Assembly (NCBI GenBank): GCA_030490835.1
Contig: CM059971.1
Span: 122,606,564-122,670,563, forward strand
Reading direction: 5' to 3'
From: Annona cherimola
Taxonomy: Eukaryota; Streptophyta; Magnoliopsida; Magnoliales; Annonaceae
Length of the DNA stretch: 64,000 nucleotides
Part shown: piece by piece, positions 1-12,526 of the stretch
Layout of the letters: each line of letters begins with the position of its first letter
Numbering within the stretch: the stretch's first letter is position 1
Notes under the pieces: generated by a model
Told to the model about the DNA's origin: nothing
Database searches by the model: none
Seen by the model: only the letters and a program-made list of their open reading frames with translations
Position numbers and translations under genes: made by a program

Positions 1-310
1 ATAAAAACATGTAAATCATTATCATACTATAGTTTCATATTAAATATTATTTTTAAAGTTTATTTTCAATATCTAAATGATTTAAAATATCATTAATATA
101 TGGATAAGTATATCTATAAAATATTGTTATATTTTAATGCATATATGAATGGTTCTAAGCAATTTTTTATAATTTACACATATATATTTTTAAGCAAAAG
201 TGATTCATATGTATCTTTGATTTTGATTAAACTTTATCTCTTAAATAAATAAATGATGCTGCAAACTTGATTTTCTATCGATTATCAAAATATTAAAAAT
301 AAAAAAATTA
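1..310. repeat. Partial copy of a ~500-bp foldback repeat family
   Basis: The left edge of the window shares recognisable stretches with copies near 8.2-8.7, 13.4-13.9, 26.7-27.1, 29.0-29.3 and 49.0-49.6 kb. The shared phrases are of the type 'aaaatattgttatattttaatgc', 'ataatttacacatatatat' and 'ttgattttctatc'. In fuller copies the two ends are imperfect inverted repeats around 'aaatgatgttaaatac', so the family looks like a non-autonomous DNA transposon. This copy is cut by the window edge. Family relation is seen by eye; superfamily is not assigned. Confidence 0.4.
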
Positions 311-2259
311 CATAAAACCATTTATATATTACTTGGTTAAATAGAAACAAAAGGAAAAATATACTTAACAATTAAAAAAAGAATAGATAACCGAAGAGCA
401 TTTAATTATAGTGCTTGTAGAGCTTCGTTTTTTATAATTAAGATATTAAAGCATGCGGAGATCATTTTAACCTCTTTTGTTTAATCCATTTAACGTTAGT
501 TTTCACAGTCATCATTAATTTTATTCAAGCAAATTTTCGCACCGGCTTATAAAATAAATCATTCTATTGAGAATGGAATAAGAAGATGAATCCACCGTTG
601 CAAATCGTTTAGAGTTGCTTGTTTAAGTTTTAAAACCGGCTTTCTATTGCATTATCGCTGTCTTTGGTAAGAAAAATAGTTTTGGCGAAATAGACATTTA
701 ATTACTTTGGCTGTTTTAGTTAAGAAAAATAGTTTAGACGAAATAGACATTTAATACTTTTTGATATTTTGTAATTAAAATAGATTAGAAAATTTTAATG
801 CATTCCATGCACGTGTTGGATGAAGATGACTTTTGATTTTGACATAATAATTAGAACTAAATGTATAAAAGGTGACGGATTTAATCGCATATAATAGTCA
901 AAGGAAATCTTTTCGGATCGATGACAAGAGAACTAACCCTACTCATATAACCGTACCATGGTTAGGAAAATGTACGTAGTAGACTGCTCAAGTGATCATT
1001 CTGCTGACTGACCTGTCCCAGAGGGTACAGCTTGCAAGGGATGGGCCCAATCGGAAGCAAGTTGCATGTTGCTATGGAGCTAGCCAATGCCTGACTAGGA
1101 TCATCCAATCAAATGACGAGAAAAAATTTTTTAAAAAAAATAAATATTCTTATTTTAAATACAATCATTCATCTTTCAACAAATAACAACTAAGTAATAC
1201 CAGTTTCAATATAATACCAAGCCAGATTTACCTCTTATGAAATTTGACAATTCTTCAGTGATTTTTTTAAATAAAAAATTGTATCCATGACTTTTTATTT
1301 TCAAAAATAAAATTTCAAAATATTAAAACCGCCTAATTTTGTAAGGGTACAATTCAGATGAGCCCATAATCTTAATTTTAAGGACAAAAATAGCAAAAAA
1401 AAAAAGTATTAGTGTCTGTAACTCAGTGTTCTCAAAACCAAATCGATGATCCTATGGGCGAATTGACTAATTTGAGTCAATGGATGTAATTGTTTGATCA
1501 ACCTATTTCGAACAATTAATTTATTATTTTTTAAAATAATTAATAAGGATCAGGCTAACCCACGTGAGCCTTAATTTTGCTAGATTTTTCCAACTCTAAT
1601 GATAAATAATTTCAAATTTTTATTTTGTAATGTTATAACAGAAAAAAAAATACTTTATATTTTAAAAAACAGTTCCACATTAAATAGATTGATTCGTATC
1701 TGTTAGCTTTTGAAAATTATCATGATAAATCATTTTAAAAATTTATTGTCTATTATTATAATAGAAAATTAAGGTATTTTCTATTGTAATTTTAAAAATA
1801 TTTTAAATGATTTATCATAAATATTTCCAAAGTCTGATAAATATAAAAAAGTATAGTTGTTAATGAATTAAATTATTTATGGAATAATAGGTAGAAGAAG
1901 AGAAACAGTAATTTTTAGTGGGAAACCACCCCGTGGATTACCAAACATGCCCGTGCCAGTACGAGATGTCGACGTATGGTTGGTAGTCGAACCACGTTGT
2001 GGAAAGCTGAGAACAAAGTCTAGCACTAGGTCCACTGCAAATCTTGCAGCTCTAGTATTCCAAGTTTTCTTGCAGCCAAAAAGGGCCACTGACGGTTTTC
2101 TTGAGTCGAAAAGAGGGAACTTGGCGACTTGAATGAAGATGTTCGACCTAGAAAACAATACTGTTTGCTTACTAGGCAGAAAGAAAATGGAATTTCAGCT
2201 CACTTTTTTTAATTTTAATTTTATATACGTATGGCCGTACATGAAAAGAGTTTCAATTC

Positions 2260-2298
<39 letters not shown>

Positions 2299-2559
2299 TC
2301 ACTTTTTATATTAAAATACAATTAAAAGTATAAAAGCTGCAAAAGCTAAAATCTGAGAATATATCATTAAGCAATTACAATAATAATCATATTTTGGATA
2401 AATGTAAGCTCTCCAAAACACAATGGCATAATAATTTTGCTCATAATAGATATGTTGAAATTTTACCTTCTAATCAAATGAACAATACGTTTAATTTGGA
2501 GGTAACTAAAAGGTACTACGCCAATGAAACTAAATGAAGATGCACTGTATTTAATATGT
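311..2559. other. AT-rich intergenic DNA
   Basis: No gene is supported. The short open frames here lack any recognisable domain. Two local repeats are visible: an imperfect direct duplication at about 668-760, where a segment containing 'cgaaatagacatttaat' recurs about 54 bp later, and an ATT microsatellite at 2261-2294. The stretch at 1900-2150 is less AT-rich but shows no coding signature. Confidence 0.5.
2261..2294. repeat. (ATT)n microsatellite
   Basis: About eleven uninterrupted TTA/ATT units are read directly from the sequence. It lies in intergenic DNA. Confidence 0.9.
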
Positions 2560-3790
2560 TTGTGAGGGTTAGGAGGAGTTATTGTAAGTCTAAGCCTCTT
2601 AAGTTTACAATTTTGCATATTAACCCTTGAGGCTTGATTATTCACAAAACTAATCCTTCGAGTTTGAAAATTTTGCAAATCTAAACTTCAAGAAAAAAAA
2701 TAGCTGTTATAAATTCTTAATTTGATGAGATTGCCTCTGTTTTATTTGATTTATGGAATTGACCCTTAAACTTTCAAGTTTGTAAAACTAACTCTTTAAG
2801 TTTTAAGAATTTTGTAAATCTAAACCTTGTTTAAAATTTGTACTATTTGTAACTTTTATTTGAAAAAATTATCTCTTTTTTGAAAAAACTTTAAAGCAAG
2901 GAGGCTAATTTTATGACTATTTAAACAAAAATATTTTTATAAAATAAAATGAAACAAAAATAACTTAAAATATAAAATAATTCTAAAATTATCAAATAAT
3001 TTAGTTTTCCATCTTTTATATTTTGTGAATTCCCATTCATAAATAATTTTCTCATTTTTTGGTACTATGTTACAATAGAAAATATATGAAAATGTCAAAT
3101 AATTTTAAATTTTGTAAATTCCCAATTCAAAAATAAGTTTCAGAATTAATTTTACTACATTTGTTACGGAAAATTAATTATTCTACATTTTTCAAAGTTT
3201 TTCCCTATAATTTTCTCTACTTTTTCTTTATTACCAAATACACCTTTAATTTTTTTTATTTTTTAGTAGAAATAACATATAAATTTCTTTTTTAGGCATT
3301 TTAAAAAAATCTTTAATTTTTACTGATTATTTTTTATAATTTATATTCTAATATAATAATATTAATTGTAAAATTTAGAAGACAACAAACTAAATTCAAG
3401 TTATTAGCATAATGAATATTCATAAAAATTTATTTAAATATTTATAGAATTATCTCCTTGACTTAAGGGTTTTTTAAAAAGTGAAATAATTTTCCTAAAC
3501 AAAAAATTATGAACATTAAATTTTTTGTAAAGGGGTAAATTTGTAATTTTATAAAAATCAGAATGTTAGTTTTGAAACTCGAAATTTTAAGGTAAATTCT
3601 ACAAAATAAAATAAAATGAGACGGGAAACTCGTCAAAACAAAATCTTATAGTGAGACTTTTTCCTTGGGGTTATATTTGTAAAACTCTCAATCTCGGAGG
3701 GTAAATTTTGCAAATATTCAAACCCCAGGGGAGAATACACAAAAATTTAAATTAGAGGGTTAGATTTGCAAAAACTCCGGCCCAAGCGAA
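2560..3790. repeat. Decayed element with phrases 'ttttgcaaat' and inverted ends
   Basis: The left part carries repeated phrases about 'aagtttacaattttgca' and 'aaaattttgcaaatctaaac'. The right part carries the opposite-sense forms 'gggtaaattttgcaaat' and 'agggttagatttgcaaaa'. The two ends therefore look like diverged inverted repeats of a non-autonomous element about 1.2 kb long. A shorter relative with the same vocabulary lies near 31.25-31.70 kb. No coding potential is seen. Boundaries are approximate. Confidence 0.35.
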
Positions 3791-4069
3791 CATTTGGGCC
3801 AGAGCATCCACAGTATAAAGATCAGTAATTATCGTCAAGGACTCATATGTCATATCCATAGAAATCCAAGCTAAACGTCAGGGAGGTTTGAGCTGTGCAG
3901 CCCATCCCAGACCAGCCCAACCCCGCCATATGATATTATTATTATTATGTTAGCTTGGATGGGCCGATCTTGCGGGCTGCGAGCGCTCGGTTTTTTACGA
4001 TGGTCGGCGCCCTTCTATGTTAATCTTAGATGTTATCCGTCGAAGAATGCGATTTTATTTTGTTCATGG

Positions 4070-4516
4070 CTAGGACGGAATGATGCTACAATAGAATCTC
4101 TTATTTTTCAAAACTATTTTTGTCTATTCTCAAAAAATAGCATCTTATTTTTCATTTCCAATACAATTTTCCTTAATCTCAATACATTTTTTACCATTCT
4201 TAATACACTTCCATCCTATATTCTGATAATACTCATCCTATTCGTATCCCATCAAATCTCTAAAATTAGCATTTTAAAATTTTTTTAATCTATTTTTATT
4301 TTTTATAATTATCATATTTTTTAATCGTTTCTTTTTATCTTCTCATACAATTATCATATTTTTCATTCATTACTACGTAACTACTTATAAAATCGACTTA
4401 TCTATTTTAATTTTATTATCTTTTACTCCTCACCATTATTTTTATCACATCATATTATTCTCTATCAATTCAAAAAAAAATTCATTAAAAATTTTATCGC
4501 TTCCCAAATCTACCCT
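4070..4516 (-). repeat. Degenerate GTGTGTTTGG-family MITE copy or copies
   Basis: The segment from about 4280 to 4516 reads like the reverse orientation of the common MITE: 'ataattatcatattttttaat', 'ctatctattttaattttatt', 'actcctcaccatta', 'atcacatcatattattctc', and an end resembling 'cgcttcccaaatctaccc'. The upstream half (4070-4280) is a more diverged relative. Ends are not clean, so no target duplication can be given. Confidence 0.45.
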
Positions 4517-4683
4517 AATTGTATTATTATATTTAAAGAAAATGATAAAATTAAAAGAGCGTCCAAGAATCGTTAGTGTCGCTGAGTCTTCTGCCTCTCG
4601 GAGCGCAACATCCGGTGAAGCAATTGCATCCATTTGTGTATTTAGATGATTTCACGACATCTAAATGTCGTAGAATTCACATG

Positions 4684-6286
4684 TAGAGGTGGACGTGGGT
4701 TGGGTTCAACCTGCAACCTATTGAACTCAACCTATTCAAACCGAGTTGGGTTAGGTTGAGTTGACATATGAGTTAAGAAATAGCGGTTGGGTTCAACTCG
4801 ATTATAAATTGGGTTGGATTGGAGTTGGGAAAGTTTGGTTAAGTAGAATCCATTTTGGAAAAGTTGTCCTCTTCAGTTTAGTCGAATATGATCCTGTGCT
4901 CCAAGATGCATATATCTATTTTTAAAAAGAAAAATTTACACAAATGTTAATATAAGTGTAATTTTTAACATTTTTGAAGATTTTTAAATAAATTTTTTGA
5001 TTTTTAAATTACCAAATTACCACTGATTTTTAAAAAATTTTAAAAAATATTTAAATTTTTTTAAATGATAAAATTTAATACACATGTTAAATATATTTAA
5101 AATAATAATTTTATATAAAAATTTTAAAATAAATTAAAAAATAGATATATGCACCCACGAGTCCTGTGGCATGGGCATGGGATCACATTCCACTTTGGCT
5201 GGGTGCTTCGACCAGCTGACAACTTCACGCCATCTACACAGTACACAGCAGTCGTGCCACCGTATGCATTCATTGCTGCTGCTTCTCATCCCCCATTAGC
5301 GGCAACTGTAGGTCCAATGACCGAACCCATCACGCACTACCACCGTATCCGAATCCTCTCCTCCAGTAAAACCCATCATCGACTGTCGTTCGCCATCGAC
5401 CAGCAACCGTCCGCCATGCCCGGATCTGTCGGTTCCGCCGGTTCCTGTGCCTTCTTCCTCACTGCCGGCGTAGCTCCATAGTCATCTTCTTTCTCTCTGT
5501 CGTAGCCACCGCTCCTGGCCGTCGTTCTCTGTCAAATCCGGCAACCCCATCGGAATCCATCTTCACAGACCACCTAGATCTGCATCATCGATAATGATCG
5601 CTCGATCGTTGCGTCGTGGAAATCTTCGGCCAAGAACCAGTCACGAGCGGATGTTGTTTTGGGGATGATGGAACACCGGTCTTGGTGCTCCAATGGCCCA
5701 TGTAGCCTTGTACACATGCGGCCTCGTGATTGGGAAATCTATATCCTTTAATTATCGTGAAATCCTGCCATTTATTTTCAATGGGCTAAAAATTATTCCC
5801 AAGTTATTTATGCAAGCATTATTGAAGTACATCATTTTATTGAATTATAACGATTTTGAAAATTTTAAAATATATTTTAATTTTGTATAGTTAAAAGAGA
5901 AAGTACTAGTTTAAAATACAAATAATTATCACATCATTTAAAAACTAAATTTTTTAGTTAAATTTGATTGAAAATGCTATTTGTATATGTAGGCAAAGCA
6001 GTAAATTATGATTACCGAATATGTTTTAAAATTTATCTATAAATATAATTTTAATTGGCAATTTATAAATGTAATTTTAATTCAATAAACAATTGCAATA
6101 TTTTATTGAAATTTTTTTGAATTTATTTGTAATTCTGACAACTTAGGTTGAAAAAGTGTGTTTATAGTTGGATTGGGTAGGGCCAGGTTGGGTTTGGATG
6201 AATTAGGTTTGGGTTGAGTACGGATGAAAATGGGTTGGAATCGGTTGATTTGGGTTAGCTTCCAACCCAACCCATGTGCACCCCTA
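4684..6286. mobile_element. Non-autonomous hAT-type DNA transposon
   Basis: The left end (TAGAGGTGGACGTGGGTTGG) and the reverse complement of the right end (TAGGGGTGCACATGGGTTGG) match at 17 of 20 positions. Further GGTTGGGTT-like phrases follow on both sides. The flanks TTCACATG (4676-4683) and CTCACACG (6287-6294) match at 6 of 8 positions, as expected for a decayed 8-bp hAT target duplication. The interior at about 5150-5690 is GC-rich compared with its surroundings but encodes no transposase. hAT assignment follows from TIR style and TSD length; it is an inference. The element at 47228..48869 has the same plan. Confidence 0.7.
4899..5157. repeat. Foldback MITE nested in the hAT element
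   Basis: The ends 'gatgcatatatctatttttaa' and 'aaaaatagatatatgcaccc' are inverted copies. The inner part, around 'attaccactgatttttaaaa', resembles the centre of the foldback element at 31952..32275. It sits wholly inside the 1.6-kb hAT element and so inserted later or was carried along. No coding potential. Confidence 0.5.
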
Positions 6287-7150
6287 CTCACACGTGAAGA
6301 TGATCACATCAGATAATGATGCACGCGTGTATTCAAACATGCAACGGATAGATTAAAGAATAAAATGGCACTTGATCAGGGGGAAAAAAAAATAAAAGGG
6401 AAAAAGCCCGGATGAAAAATCCAAGTATAGCTAAAACAATCGACCTGCGAAAGTGGCCCAGAATCAGACCAATGGAGGATCTGTTTTATAAAAGCGCCCA
6501 GAAAAAGTTCACTCATTTAAATTCAGCACAAAAAAACCAACCCAATTTTTATGGTTGGACAAATTAAGGAATGTTACGTTCGTGCAGGTTTTGTAATGCG
6601 GATATATAAAATATAAAGTAAGAAATTTGAGAATATTTTCGCCCCGAGCATTCGTTTGCCATTGAAGAGAAAAAAGTTCTAGCCTCGGAGCTTTGGACAC
6701 TGCTCCCGGATCCCAGATCCATATGCATCACAGACGGCATATAAATTGGAATTTAAAAAAAAAAAAAAAGACTTTTATGCAACGATACGATTAAAATTTT
6801 TAGTGTTGCCGTCCCATTTTGGCATATTTTGTTGATTAAATAAAATATTGATGTAATAAAGAATCCACGTATTTTATTTAAAGTTACTTGTTTATCTAAA
6901 CATTAAGTTTCATCAACTTCAAATATTTTTACGGGATCCATTGATAAAAATAATAAATTAACACAATACAATTATTTGATTTATGTATTTGTTTTAAGAT
7001 TATTAATTCAACATATATACCATCTAAAACATTCTTCATATATAGATGAACCATCGCGAAATTTATTATAATACTCTAATAAATACATGATGGATTAAAA
7101 TAATTTTTTATTTCAGATATAATTATAAATAATTGGATTTTTAATTTAAT

Positions 7151-7425
7151 CACACTATAAAAAATAATATATGCAACAACAAAATTTGTTGCATATAAAA
7201 AATTATTACTTATAGTTATAAGCAACAAACATTTTGCTATCATATGTATAATAAATTGACGATATATATATCTATTGCAACAAATAATATGCAATTAAAA
7301 TTAGTATTAATTAATTATATATACAAATCTTATATAATAAATATTTGCTACTCATAATATTATATGCGATAACTATTCATTCGCTACTTAATAATTGTTA
7401 CTTATGGTTTTTTTTTATTGCAGGA
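7151..7425. repeat. CACTA-like subterminal repeat region (weak)
   Basis: The stretch opens with CACTA followed by an A-rich run. It then shows several 'tgcaac' and 'gttgca' motifs in both orientations, the style of CACTA subterminal arrays. The opposite end, around 'ttttttttattgcagg', only loosely resembles the expected TAGTG terminus. A similar vocabulary occurs at 12960-13300. This could equally be a foldback MITE of another superfamily. Confidence 0.25.
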
Positions 7426-8131
7426 AGTGTTTAGTCCTTACTCATGTTAATTGATTAACTATCTTATTTCGTTGCTTTTCTACCTTTATATTTCAAATTT
7501 TTTATTTATTTCTATATAATTATTGTGTCTATTTTCAATTTATTCAATGTTTCACTCTGATCATATAGCATTATTATCTCTTTTTAAAATTTACCTGATT
7601 GTCAGTTTTTTATTCTCATCAAATTACCAGTTCCCAAGTCTAGTGGAACTGTGGAAGAGGTAGCTAGCTAGCGGTGCAAGCGCGTTGCTTGGGGGAGATG
7701 CAACCGGCCTCGAATTTCCACCTTCGCACCTCTGCATCCTCCACCATCTTATCTCTAATCTATTAATAAAGATATTTAAAGGTACGTGGCACAGAAATGT
7801 AGGAGAAGCTGGAAAGAGTGCCCCTGACCGTTTCTAACCTTTTAGCTGCTGGCTGCAATCCACCCAAGCTCTCCAATCTCACCCGGGTGCATACGGGCTC
7901 CTACATTCCACGGGGGCAATACAAAATTACCACAACACCCTTCGGACATGTTCATAAACATGTCAACACCCGCTTCATTTGCTGTGGTGGATGGGCAATA
8001 CGGTAAAAGCAGAATGAGTACGTAGGAACTAAGAGTCCAATCTCCGTTTTTGACCAGGAACGGGAATCCCTATCGATTGGGTAGGTGGCATTGTGGCGGG
8101 GAAGGCCTCGAGTCAAAAATAAAGGCCGCCG

Positions 8132-8184
8132 CGCCGAATAAACAGTTTTTTTTTTTTTTTTCGATAGACGCCGAATAAACAGTT
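8132..8184. repeat. 16-bp direct repeat flanking oligo(T)
   Basis: The sequence CGCCGAATAAACAGTT occurs twice, separated by a T-run and 'cgatagacg'-type bases. A direct repeat of this length beside a homopolymer is what a very short target-primed retroposon insertion would leave, though replication slippage could also produce it. Confidence 0.6.
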
Positions 8185-8224
8185 AGGGCCATCTTCCTTA
8201 ATATTTTCGTTTATTTAAAATTTT

Positions 8225-8780
8225 TAGCTGCACAGGTGATTTAAAATAAGGCTCCACTTCTGTATAATTAAGTGTAAACTCTTCTATTTTTAATATATTA
8301 ATAATTAATGTAAATTTTAATTTATTTATTATATTAAACATCATTTATTTTGTTCCGAAACTAAATTTTATTTGAATCAAATATGTGCACGAGCAACATT
8401 TGTTTAAAAAATAAATATATTCATATGTAAATTTACATATGCATTAGAATGTGATAAGACTATAAAATCATTTATTTATATAGTACTAATATTCTAGATA
8501 ATTTAAATATTGAAAATACTATTTTAAAATTGATATTTCTTATTAAATTATTTTTTATGTTGATTTTGTACATTTATAGATAAAGCCAATGCAAAACGAT
8601 ATAAGAAAATCTGAAATTTTTTTATAATAATATAAATAATGCTAAATATAATAGATAAAATAGGTTTTCTATCTGTCATCCAAATAATACAAAATAAAGA
8701 AAGTTACATACAAAAAAGGTTTCATAAAAGCATTTTTCTTTAAAATATACTTTGAAATATTCACGATAAAAGTACTACAT
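8225..8780 (-). repeat. Copy of the ~500-bp foldback repeat family
   Basis: Shares with 13370..13865 and 49035..49570, in the other orientation in part, the phrases 'atgcattagaatgtgataa', 'gttgattttgtacatttatag', 'aataatgctaaatataatag' and 'ggctccacttctgtata'. Ends are diffuse. Non-coding. Confidence 0.45.
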
Positions 8781-8784
8781 ATTA

Positions 8785-10675
8785 ACTAGTAGTATGATCT
8801 CAAAAAAAAAAAAATTATGAAATTGTTTAATTACCTCATAAAAATGACAAGCATTACTTTTCCAACCTTAAAAACTATTAAAATTATATATTTAGCATCT
8901 AAAAAATGGATGAACAGAGACCTGATATATTTTACATAATAAATTTTTTATAGAAAACAAGAATATTAATTTTTTTATACACGCCATTAGAGAGCAGAGG
9001 GAATTCGAAGTGTACACACGCCGAAGACTGTGATCTAGTGGAGCTGTAGGGATCTCGCGTGCATTCCCCGCGGATTTTGAGGATTTTGCTTTCAACACAG
9101 AACATGAGGGTCACGTGCACAAATCAGCCCACGAAATTATCATCACCCCATATGTGCCAAAGCGCTCTACATTATATCATGTATTTGTTTACAGTAAAAG
9201 TTTATAAAATTAAAATTTTTCTCTTTCCATAATTATCATACTTTAAATAATTTCATTGTATTTTTCTATATTATTATCATACTTTTCAATCATTTATTCA
9301 ACTTTTATATAACTATCCTATTTTCTAATTATCACTTATATCATATTATATTATTTTCTTTTATTTTAAAAAATTTTATATAAAAATCTTTTCTTCTTAT
9401 TTCAATTACGGAATATTAGTAAAGGGAAGGATGAATGAATGAATTTATGTCACGTTAATTTGAAAAAGGGCTGTTGGGCTCTTCCACAGCAATGCAAATC
9501 AAAGTCCGAGTATCGTGAAGAACGCCATAAATTAATTAATAGTTTCATCCTCAAAGTCGTAAGCTAATTATAATTAGTGGATCCAATGCTCTTAGACAAC
9601 TATATATAACTACTTACGAAAACATCGATATCGCAGATATAGTCCACTTAGCTAATTAAAATAATTAATCGAGATGATACGTAATTAATCGAGTCATTAG
9701 ATCGTTAATGCGGACAATAATATATAGTCTATAGTCTATACATGAAGAAAGTAACGAATTTTTTAATTCTGTCCGACGGTGCCAGAGGCTGGAATAGAGT
9801 GAGAGGTTTGAATTCGTTTATTCCTCTGACCAATCAATAGGGAATGGGAATTGATGGATGTATCTAGATATGAATATTTCTTCGTTGTTTGAGGCGATTT
9901 GTTTTTATGGGAGGTCCCCCATTCAAAGGACAATATGAGCTTCTTGAGAGAGAGAGAGAGTGAGAGAAAAACGACCTTATCCTTATTATAATCAGTAACG
10001 AACAGCGTTTCCAGCTATCTACCTTATTTTTAATGATTTTTCTTTTCTTTTGACAAATGATTTTAAGGGTTTCGCTTCACCTTCACTTCTCGCCCTTGGG
10101 ACCTGCCATTTCAGTTCATGCATTGAAGCGGAGCAGTTCAACGAATATTTCGTTTTTCCAACTTGGAGATCATAAAGGCTTTCTAACTTTGAAAGGTTTT
10201 CCTTTCTAGCCTCTGAATTTATAGAGTTTTTCTTAAATTCACCGTTTTCTCGAGTGATTTTTTTCTTTCTTTTTTTTTTTTTTTTGCCAGTGAAGGGGAA
10301 GTAGATTTTCCATTTCATTTCATTTCTTTCCAAAGCTTTTGGGTTCTGATGGTTGTCTTTTCTTTTAGTTTACGGGTCATAACAAAATTTTGCAATGCAT
10401 GCTGTAACCACAGACACAAAACTACTGGAATGTGTATAATTCTTCTCTGTGGCTGCATTTTTTTCGCATTAGGGTTTCCATTTACGAGCAATAATGATAT
10501 GGGAAAATAGGATTTGCGGGGTCCTCTTTTTCTTTCTAGATAGGATTTTCCCGAGTATTTGCAAGCAAGAACAATAGGAGGCGCCAGAAAATGAATTCGA
10601 TGCTCTCTTTTCTTTTCTCATTTGAGTCAATTCATGATTTCTCCTATTCAAATTACACATGCACAGGTGGGAACG
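8785..10675 (+). other. Upstream region and probable 5' leader of the SMB-like gene
   Basis: No coding gene is supported. A degenerate copy of the common MITE in reverse orientation occupies about 9177-9400. A GA-dinucleotide run lies at about 9947-9965. The following 600 bp becomes pyrimidine-rich, as plant 5' leaders often are. An in-frame ATG at 10634 precedes the chosen NAC start. I could not pick a TATA box or transcription start with confidence. Confidence 0.4.
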
Positions 10676-12526
10676 ATGGCGGGAAATGCACCAGCGTCAG
10701 TTCCTCCGGGTTTCCGTTTCCATCCAACAGATGAAGAGCTGCTGTACTATTACTTGAGGAAGAAGGTGGCTTACGAAGCCATTGACCTTGATGTCATAAG
10801 AGATGTGGACCTTAACAAACTTGAACCTTGGGATCTCAAAGGTTTGTTGCTGTTCTTTCTTTCTCGCTTCGTTGTTTCAAAGAAATCAACCCCCAGCATT
10901 CTTCTTCTTTTGCCTCCTAACTTCTTCTTTGTATGTTGCCTCTAAAAAAAATTGAATTACTTTCACGTTCAAGGATGAAAAAGAAGGTACTATCAAAACA
11001 AAAAAAAAAAGGATGAAAAAGAAGACCTATTTAAGGATCTTTCATTATGTGGTGCTTTATGAAAAGATAGAATTTCAAAATTTACCTTATAGCTAGTCCA
11101 CAAACTAGGTTGTATGTCGATTATTCTTTTTCTATTTTCTTTCTTTCCTTGACAACGGCACAGCTGTTCAGTTGACAGGCGACAGCTGCTTGTTGGCCCC
11201 ATCCTTGGTAACAAATCTCTGCAGGGGCAACTGATAACCCGTTTATATTAGCAATTATTGTATAGTTCTTCTGATAAGTCAATTATTATATAGTTAGTAA
11301 TGTTTTCATTGCTGATTTCTGTTGGTTGAACTGGTGTTCAAAACCCAAAAGCCAAAATGGTCTTGTTAATTCTTCCCATATAAAGATATTTACATAGCCA
11401 AGTGACAATTGGGCAAATTACATTTTCGGCACATATGTGGAGGATGCAAGGATGGATCATCATGAGCAAGCATGTATTAATGTGTGAACTTTGGAGACTG
11501 AACAATGCAGTTTTGTTGGGCTTTGGAATTGAAAGAAAAACGTCAGTAGTATTTAACTTGCTGCGATTCATGCAGAGAAGTGTACGATTGGGTCAGTCCC
11601 TCAGACGGAGTGGTATTTCTTCAGCCACAAGGACAAGAAGTATCCGACTGGGACCCGGACCAACAGGGCAACGAGTGCTGGATTCTGGAAGGCGACAGGA
11701 AGAGACAAAGCCATCCACCTCAGCAATTTCAAGCGGATAGGCATGAGAAAGACACTGGTTTTCTACACCGGCCGAGCCCCTCATGGCCAAAAGACTGATT
11801 GGATTATGCATGAGTACAGGCTTGAAGATGATCATGTCGAAGCTCAGGTATCAATCTATGTATCCCATCTAGATCTGACCTATTTTAAAACCCAGATAAT
11901 AAGATCAAAGCCTTAGATGGAATATGGGTTTAATATATCATAAAATCTCATCATATGATTATATCTTGCTCTATTTAAATTTCTAGGAAGATGGATGGGT
12001 GGTCTGTAGAGTATTCAAGAAGAAGAACCATCCCAACGCTTTCCAAGCAGTATCATCAGTAGTAGAAGACGCCCATCATCTGTCCAACCAAAATCAGGCA
12101 AGTGGGCTACACGAACAAAAGTTCCAGGCACCATATAATCACGGCATGCTCAATACCTCCTCGATTCACCTTCCACAGCTGCTGAGCACAGAACCCACCC
12201 CCACCGCATCGCCATTCTTACCACAGCATCTCTCTTTGAAAAGCATGGACATTGAGTGCTCTCACAACCTGATGAGGCTGACGACATCCCCGTTTCCCCA
12301 ACGCGGATCATCAGGCCAAATCATGCAAGAAGAACGGAGGTTCGGTACTGGAGATTGGTCTTTTCTAGACAAGCTATTAGCATCCCATCAGTGCTTAGAA
12401 CAACTCTCCCAAAGCAAGATGGCATCTTCATCTCAAGCCCCGAACGCAGCTGTCTCCTCAGTCTACAGATTGCCATTTTATCATCTGGGCTATTCAGCTG
12501 ATCGTCTTCAGAAATTTTCAAAATAA
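10676..12526 (+). CDS. SMB: NAC-domain transcription factor, SOMBRERO-like
   Basis: Three exons: 10676-10841, 11576-11847 and 11987-12526, all with GT-AG introns, giving 325 aa. The NAC domain fills about residues 8-165. Subdomain A contains [20 protein letters not shown]; later blocks include [48 protein letters not shown] and [13 protein letters not shown]. The C-terminal half carries SMB-type motifs [30 protein letters not shown] and a terminal [16 protein letters not shown]. These tail motifs favour SMB over its relatives BEARSKIN1/2. In Arabidopsis SMB acts in the nucleus to drive root-cap maturation and programmed cell death; that role is inferred here from homology. Start chosen because MAGN aligns with the family start. 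An in-frame ATG at 10634 would add 14 residues. Confidence 0.88.

Larger units (their letters stand above)
6295..8224. other. Intergenic DNA, with one GC-richer island
   Basis: No gene is supported. From about 7151 to 7425 the DNA begins CACTATAAAAAATAATATA and is rich in short inverted 'tgcaacaa/ttgttgca' motifs. This resembles the subterminal region of a CACTA transposon, but the right end is not convincing. The part at 7625-8190 is more GC-rich and contains a 16-bp direct repeat (8132-8147 and 8169-8184) flanking an oligo-T run. No protein domain was recognised. Confidence 0.4.

Noticed and set aside
5149..5481. 110-codon open frame in a GC-rich patch
   Set aside because: It starts at the edge of a foldback element inside a hAT transposon and has no recognisable domain.
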